From assembly GCA_036443405.1 (NCBI GenBank), contig JAZFYD010000068.1, positions 1-18,351 of the forward strand: 18,351 nt of DNA. Direction: 5' to 3'. Shown piece by piece: positions 14,640 through 18,351 of this stretch. This stretch comes from JAZFYD01 sp036443405. GTDB taxonomy: Bacteria; Planctomycetota; PLA2. The translations under genes and the position numbers were made by a program. The notes below the pieces were generated by a model that did not search any database, had not been told where the DNA came from, and worked only from the letters and a program-made list of their open reading frames with translations. Positions within the stretch are counted from its first letter, which is position 1. Each line of letters begins with the position of its first letter.

Positions 14640-14862
14640 TCACGCCCCAAGAACGCATCCAGATGGCGTCGGGATCGGCGCGCACCTCGACGGTCTCGGC
14701 CGTCCGGCCCGTCGTCGCCTCGATCAACTCGTTCACCGTGACCGGGATCTCGTCGAGGGTGACGCGCCCCTGCCGTGAGACCTCGATCAGAAGCGACGCG
14801 GGTTTGGGTTGCTCCGGCGCACAAGCCGCCAGCGCGAGTACCAAACAAACAAGCCACCGCAT
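14629..14862 (-). CDS. Small ExbD/TolR-like lipoprotein
   Basis: This 77-residue product starts at ATG 14860-14862 with GGAG (14872-14875) 9 nt upstream. The signal peptide ends in a clear lipobox (LVLALAAC), so the mature protein should be a lipoprotein anchored at Cys14. Residues 22-70 (LLIEVSRQGRVTLDEIPVTV, NELIEATTGR, then VEVRADPDAIW) follow the pattern of the periplasmic ExbD/TolR domain: a strand, the x-x-G-x-I-x-L-D-x-x-x-V turn, a helix and a strand ending in V-x-A-D. Normal ExbD has an N-terminal membrane helix with a critical Asp; here a lipid anchor replaces it. The C-terminus is shorter than usual and may have been cut by the junction with the plus-strand fragment. It probably shares an mRNA with the 14891-15898 gene, 28 bp upstream. 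Confidence 0.7.
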   Translation of the reverse strand: MRWLVCLVLALAACAPEQPKPASLLIEVSRQGRVTLDEIPVTVNELIEATTGRTAETVEVRADPDAIWMRSWGVTNH

Positions 14863-14890
14863 GGCGCCATACTCCGAACCCGCGCCGCGC

Positions 14891-15898
14891 CTATTCCGAC
14901 TTCTTCGGCTTTCTCTTCCACTCCTTCGGGTCGCGCCAGGGGGCGTAGGCGATGCGTTTGTTGCGGCCGAACCAGCGCGCGAAGTCGGCGACGAGTTTCA
15001 ACGGCTCCTTGCGCTTGTAGTCCACCGGCTCCGTTTTTGTGATCGGGTCCGTGCAGAATCGCATCAACGCAGCAATGACCAGGGGCCCGACCGTCTTCCA
15101 GTACTTCTTCTTCGCGCGTGACGTGTGCTTGCGGCCGGTGAGCGCCTGCATGTCGCCGTACCCGTCGAAGTCCGCCTGCCGTTCGATGAACTCGAACTTC
15201 GTGATGAGCAGGCGAACCGTCTTGTTGCGTTTGCGGCCGGGAACGCGCGGAAACTGCACCAGCGCCATGAGCGCGGCCTCGGTGCGCTGGCGGTACTGCG
15301 GCCTCGCATCCTCGTTCATGACATCGTCACGGAGCCACAAAAACGATCCGCGCTCATTTCGTTTGGCCAACGTGTCGAAGACCGCCTCGAAGACCGCGGG
15401 ATCGGCGATGTACCCCTTGATCTTCATGTAGTGGCGCTCGAACCGGACGATGATCGCCCGAGACGCGCCGGACGGCATGTTCCGCAGCGCAAACGCCGCG
15501 CGCAGGTTCACAACGCTGTGGTCGTTTCGCTTGTCCTTTTTCTCGCCCGAGAGCCGCGTCACGGTCATCGCGTCGAGCAGCGCGTCCTGCAGCGCGCGGC
15601 GCCACTTCTTCCGCGCCTTCAAGAACTCCTTTTCGTGCGCGCGCACCTCCCAGTCCTTGGGCTCGACACCCTCGACCTTGGGAACGAGCGGATCGGCCAC
15701 CACGTTTCCGTAGGGCTCGTGCGCCGCTTTCAAGAGTTCCCGCAGCGCGTCCGTCTCGACGTCTTTGTCGCGCAGCCCCCCACGGAGGCGATCCACCCGC
15801 GCCCGTGCGTCCGAGAGTTTGAACTCCTCCGCCGCGTCGGCGCCGACAATGTCGGCAATGCCGACCAAACAAAGGAGCGCCACCAACCGGCCCGACAC
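14891..15898 (-). CDS. Secreted helical protein of unknown function
   Basis: From GTG 15896-15898 the product has 335 residues; a TTG at 15905-15907 would add three, but its only Shine-Dalgarno-like AGG is too close to it. A signal peptide is clear (LVALLCLVGIADIVGADAAE). The rest is highly charged and almost all helical: LRDKDVETDALRELLKAAHE, EKEFLKARKKWRRALQDALL and EAALMALVQF, with a basic C-terminus (WKRKPKKSE). Segments such as VVNLRAAFALRNMPSG resemble HEAT or armadillo-type helix pairs. No catalytic motif is seen and no family is recognised. It is probably co-transcribed with the ExbD-like lipoprotein that follows it. Confidence 0.7.
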   Translation of the reverse strand: MSGRLVALLCLVGIADIVGADAAEEFKLSDARARVDRLRGGLRDKDVETDALRELLKAAHEPYGNVVADPLVPKVEGVEPKDWEVRAHEKEFLKARKKWRRALQDALLDAMTVTRLSGEKKDKRNDHSVVNLRAAFALRNMPSGASRAIIVRFERHYMKIKGYIADPAVFEAVFDTLAKRNERGSFLWLRDDVMNEDARPQYRQRTEAALMALVQFPRVPGRKRNKTVRLLITKFEFIERQADFDGYGDMQALTGRKHTSRAKKKYWKTVGPLVIAALMRFCTDPITKTEPVDYKRKEPLKLVADFARWFGRNKRIAYAPWRDPKEWKRKPKKSE

Positions 15899-15958
15899 GA
15901 AACACAACCTAGCTTTTGGAACGGCCCTCGGCGGCCAAATGTTGCGTGTCGGCCTCCG

Positions 15959-16090
15959 CTAGAAGTTGATCCCGAGATTCAGCCCGATGACGTACGCCTC
16001 GTCTTCCAGGAAGAGATCCCTCGACGGCACCCGCGCGCCGGTGATCCGGGGGATTCGCCGGAAGTTCGTGCGGATACAATCACCTATCCG
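15959..16090 (-). pseudogene. C-terminal remnant of an outer-membrane beta-barrel protein
   Basis: On the minus strand, after a TAA at 16091-16093, the frame reads IRTNFRRIPRITG, then RDLFLEDEAYVIGLNLGINF and TAG. A last strand of alternating hydrophobic residues ending in Phe is the standard C-terminal signal of outer-membrane beta-barrels. Only about 43 codons remain and there is no start, so this is debris of a larger gene. The call depends on the terminal strand pattern alone. Confidence 0.4.
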
Positions 16091-16112
16091 TTAGCCCCGT
16101 GTTGGGTCGCGT

Positions 16113-16260
16113 TTACAAAGGCATTTTAGGTCTCTTGACAATCAGCATTTTGTGGCAGACAGGACAATAGAGTGGCCCCGCGCTCGGTTCGGCCGGACGC
16201 AGCAGATGGGCTGGCGGTTCGAGTTCTCGGAGACGACGGTTCGCTGAGTTGAGCGCGTGC
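16113..16260 (-). other. Open frame ending in a CPVC zinc-knuckle-like motif, possibly a gene fragment
   Basis: The minus frame ends ANRRLRELEPPAHLLRPAEP, then LYCPVCHKMLIVKRPKMPL and TAA. The single CxxC followed by a basic end resembles C-terminal zinc-binding tails of some transposases, but one CxxC is not enough to name it. The frame continues into the start of the plus-strand gene at 16273, which it cannot share. Nothing else is recognised in 15908-16272. Confidence 0.2.
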
Positions 16261-16272
16261 GTTTCAAATAGA

Positions 16273-17376
16273 GTGAGGCCCTTGCTGGTTGCGCTCTTGA
16301 TCGCCCTGATCGCTGCTACGGCGGGGGCCGGGCCGGAAGAGAGGTGGCTCCGGCATGATCGCGGAAAACGCACCGGCAAGCAGAGCATGGCCGCGTCGGG
16401 CCACTCGATTGCCTTTCGGACGCCGGCGGGCGACTGGCATATCCGGTCCGTGCTGGTGTGCGGCGCGCGCTACGGGCGGCCCGCGCCGTTCTCGTTGGCG
16501 ATCTGCAACGGCAAGCTGGTCCCGCTGACCGAGGCGCGGCCGAACACGAGTCTGTTTCGCGAAGGCGCGTTCACGTGGGCCGAGCTGCCTCTCGACAGAC
16601 CCATCGCGGCGCCAAAGTCGTTCCGCGTTGTCGTCGACTTCCGGCCGACGCGCGCGCAGGGCGTGTACGTGGGCTACGGCGACATCGGCAAGTCGCACTC
16701 CACTTACGCGCGCCCGCGCGGCAAGGAGCACCGCTTCGCGAAGGGCAAAGAGTGGATGATCCGCGTTCGGCTCTCGCGGTCGAACGAACCGCTGCCTCGG
16801 AGGCGCAAACTCGCCAACGAGCTTGCTACCCGGTCCGTTCCCGAACTTGCGGCGGGCACGCTCGGCGACACGCTGGCGCGATTCGCCAGAGCCGCACGCG
16901 TCCCGGTCATCTTAGACCCGGCACTGGCTGCCGACCGGAAGACCGGTGCCCATGCCGCCGGCGTCGCCGCCGATGTGCTCCAGCGCTTGCACCCGGCCGA
17001 CCTACGCTGGGGCGTCGTGTTCGTCGCAACGCGCAAGCGCCTGGAGGAGCTGCCGCGCGGCGTTCCCGTATTCACTACCCCGGGGCGTAGTGGTCTCAAT
17101 AAGCCGTTCGGCGGCGCGTCAATCGCGATCAACGCGCACCTCGCGCGGCGCAGGGTCACGCTGGATTTCGAGGGCGTGCCACTGGAAACCGCCGTGCGCC
17201 ACGTCGCGGACTGGCTTCAATTCGAGGTGTGCTGGCGGCCTGGCACCGACCGGACCCAGAAGGTGACGATTCACGCCGCAGATCTGTTTGGCTGGCACGC
17301 ACTCTGCGTGTTGCTGATCCCGCGCGAACTCACTTACGTCGTTGAACGCAACGCCCTGATCGTACGGCCACGCTGA
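16273..17376 (+). CDS. Secreted protein with jelly-roll-like N-terminus and two STN-like domains
   Basis: GTG 16273 gives 367 residues with a signal peptide (MRPLLVALLIALIAATAGA). An in-frame TTG at 16249 would add eight residues; neither has a clear ribosome binding site. Residues 22-160 contain SVLVCGARYGRPAPF, RVVVDFRPT, GVYVGYGD and EWMIRVRL, a beta-sandwich arrangement found on many planctomycete secreted proteins. Residues 175-365 hold two copies of a short beta-alpha-beta unit. The second, LDFEGVPLETAVRHVADWLQ followed by VTIHAADLFGWHALCVLL and a LTYVVERNALIVRP strand pair, matches the STN domain (secretin and TonB N-terminus). The first, LGDTLARFARAARVPVILDP, is less complete. STN domains contact protein partners in the periplasm. 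No secretin or TonB barrel follows, so the partner is unknown. Its stop overlaps an ATG (TGATG) of the next frame. Confidence 0.8.
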   Translation: MRPLLVALLIALIAATAGAGPEERWLRHDRGKRTGKQSMAASGHSIAFRTPAGDWHIRSVLVCGARYGRPAPFSLAICNGKLVPLTEARPNTSLFREGAFTWAELPLDRPIAAPKSFRVVVDFRPTRAQGVYVGYGDIGKSHSTYARPRGKEHRFAKGKEWMIRVRLSRSNEPLPRRRKLANELATRSVPELAAGTLGDTLARFARAARVPVILDPALAADRKTGAHAAGVAADVLQRLHPADLRWGVVFVATRKRLEELPRGVPVFTTPGRSGLNKPFGGASIAINAHLARRRVTLDFEGVPLETAVRHVADWLQFEVCWRPGTDRTQKVTIHAADLFGWHALCVLLIPRELTYVVERNALIVRPR

Positions 17377-17546
17377 TGCGAAAGATGTACCTTGCCGAGC
17401 GTCAGGTGGGCGACGATTTGTTTCAGTCGCCGGAATTCGTCCTTGAGGCCGACGTCGTGGAAGGCGGCTCTCCGATGCGGCGCCTTCGCGGTCACACCCG
17501 TGAGGACCGCCCACAACCGCTGGGCCATAGCAGGAGATCCGCAAGA

Positions 17547-17918
17547 GTGTTTCGCGCCGCGCTCGTCGTCGCTTTGGTTGCCAACTGCGATCACTCGGTC
17601 TTCGCAGACAAGGGACCAGCAAACGCCTTCCGGGCGGCTTGCAAGCGGCTTGCGAAAAGGGAGCGGGCGTTTTGGGGTGAGTTCCCGAAGCGACAGGCAG
17701 CGGCACAAGAGATCGCGCGAACGCCCTGGCGTGAGATGGTCCGCTCGATGAACGGCCGCGGCACCCGGTTCGATCGCGCGTTCGATCACTCGTCCTTTCA
17801 CGCTATGTACGAGGACTACGCGCAACTCGAGCGTGAGAGGGCGGTCGCGGCAACTGTGCTCGCGAAGAGCCGTACTTTGTTGCATGACGCACCCGTTGCA
17901 GCGAAGTGGAACGGATAG
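17547..17918 (+). CDS. Small secreted helical protein
   Basis: GTG 17547 was chosen because AGGAG (17532-17536) lies 10 nt upstream and because it starts a signal peptide directly (MFRAALVVALVANCDHSVFA). The product has 123 residues. The frame is also open back to an ATG at 17376 overlapping the previous stop; that longer version would put 57 unlikely residues before the signal peptide. The mature part is helical and basic (AFRAACKRLAKRERAFWGEF, then YEDYAQLERERAVAATVLAK). No family is recognised. It ends 30 bp before the next gene and all three plus-strand genes here may be one operon. Confidence 0.6.
   Translation: MFRAALVVALVANCDHSVFADKGPANAFRAACKRLAKRERAFWGEFPKRQAAAQEIARTPWREMVRSMNGRGTRFDRAFDHSSFHAMYEDYAQLERERAVAATVLAKSRTLLHDAPVAAKWNG
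17548..17550. other. Gap note: 17377-17546
   Basis: The 170 bp before this start hold no convincing plus-strand gene. The minus strand of 17380-17535 is open and GC3-rich (for example HDVGLKDEFRRLKQIVAHLT), so a fragment of a minus-strand gene is possible, but it has no known motif. Confidence 0.15.
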
Positions 17919-17947
17919 AATCGCGGTGGGCATGGAAAGGCAGTGTG

Positions 17948-18351
17948 ATGACAAAACGCCGAGGCCGGCACCTCTTTGCCGTGTTGGCGATATTGGTCTG
18001 CGTGTCGACGGCGATCGTCGTCAGGTGGAATCCCGAGCGCCCTGAGACGTCGCGCGCTCCCGGAAAGGGGCGGCGCGCCGATGTCGCGCAGCCGTTGCGG
18101 GAGGTCGAGAGCGACAGCGCGGATACCACTCCGACACGGGGACCCATCGTTTCGGGGCACGTTCGCAGCGTACGTGGCGACCCTCTTCCGGGCATCCGCG
18201 TCGAGGTCGTGCGCGGCGACCGCGGCATGATCCCCGCTCCGGTCTGGGTCATTCCGGAGCGCCTTGTGGACGGTGTTGGTGCGATCGCTTACGCCGAGAC
18301 TGCGAGCGACGAAACAGCAAGTAATGGGGTCTACCGCCTGAGACTCCCGGA
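17948..18351 (+). CDS. Membrane-anchored regulatory-like protein, 3' end off window
   Basis: ATG 17948 follows GAAAGG (17935-17940) with 7 nt spacing; a GTG at 17945 is also possible. The frame is open to the window end, giving 134 residues. Residues 7-26 (RHLFAVLAILVCVSTAIVV) are a single anchor helix. A charged linker of about 40 residues follows. From residue 67 the sequence IVSGHVRSVRGDPLPGIRVE starts a carboxypeptidase-regulatory-like beta-sandwich, the same architecture as the 8665-10539 protein. A TAGAAT (17916-17921) overlapping the previous stop could be a -10 box, but no matching -35 is seen. Confidence 0.75.
   Translation, partial: MTKRRGRHLFAVLAILVCVSTAIVVRWNPERPETSRAPGKGRRADVAQPLREVESDSADTTPTRGPIVSGHVRSVRGDPLPGIRVEVVRGDRGMIPAPVWVIPERLVDGVGAIAYAETASDETASNGVYRLRLP

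Noticed and set aside
15125..16129. 334-residue open frame on the plus strand
   Set aside because: Antisense to the secreted helical gene at 14891-15898, which has a signal peptide; the plus frame has none and is Arg/His/Pro-rich.
16136..16165. TTGACA at 16136 as a -35 box for the STN gene
   Set aside because: No -10-like hexamer lies 16-18 bp downstream; the nearest, GACAAT, is too far.
17334..17954. 206-residue minus-strand frame antisense to 17547-17918
   Set aside because: It has no recognised motif and overlaps three plus-strand genes; only its middle part (17380-17535) has gene-like codon bias and is noted as a gap remark.

Overview
The window is GC-rich and looks like a Planctomycetota-type chromosome. 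The signs are: an ECF sigma factor fused to a HEAT-type domain; many secreted proteins with carboxypeptidase-regulatory-like, HEAT, von Willebrand A and thioredoxin-like domains; frequent GTG and TTG starts; and several integrase-type transposase remnants ending in the RAA tail common in that phylum. The phylum call is an inference from gene content. No rRNA, tRNA, CRISPR array or intact phage gene was seen.

Layout. 1-439 (minus) is a truncated secreted beta-sandwich protein. 478-1086 is a 5'-truncated integrase-type transposase. 1258-2559 is a secreted alpha/beta-hydrolase esterase behind a candidate sigma-70 promoter. 2631-3337 is an IS derivative with 18-bp terminal inverted repeats, an in-frame amber codon and an internal deletion. 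3467-4366 (minus) is a secreted thioredoxin-fold protein with a CxxC site. 4454-4956 is a MITE-like deletion derivative of another IS with perfect 19-bp terminal repeats. 5131-6711 is an ECF sigma factor with hydrophobic segments and a HEAT-like C-terminus. 6760 to about 7010 is the 5' end of another copy of the 4454-4956 IS family. 7109-8473 is the most interesting gene: a thioredoxin-HEAT lipoprotein-like protein whose active site reads W-(UGA)-G-Y-C, so it is a probable selenoprotein.

8665-14346 is a minus-strand cluster. In transcription order it holds a frameshifted carboxypeptidase-regulatory-like gene, a 952-residue degenerate-metallopeptidase/HEAT/vWA protein, a 71-residue hypothetical protein and a 600+ residue membrane-anchored protein with repeated regulatory-like beta-sandwiches. 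Upstream of it are an orphan ExbD/TolR-like lipoprotein and a secreted helical protein (14629-15898, minus). 15908-16272 holds only gene debris. 16273-18351 (plus) has a secreted protein with two STN-like domains, a small secreted protein and the start of another membrane-anchored regulatory-like protein.

The main new claim is the in-frame UGA at 7355-7357. It sits exactly on the first cysteine of a thioredoxin CxxC motif, the frame stays open for 371 codons downstream, and a hairpin that fits the published bacterial SECIS rules lies at the correct distance. A paralogous thioredoxin-fold protein 3 kb away has cysteine at the same position. Secondary themes are repeated internal deletion of IS elements that keeps their ends, and many secreted or envelope proteins of unknown job that probably act outside the cytoplasmic membrane.
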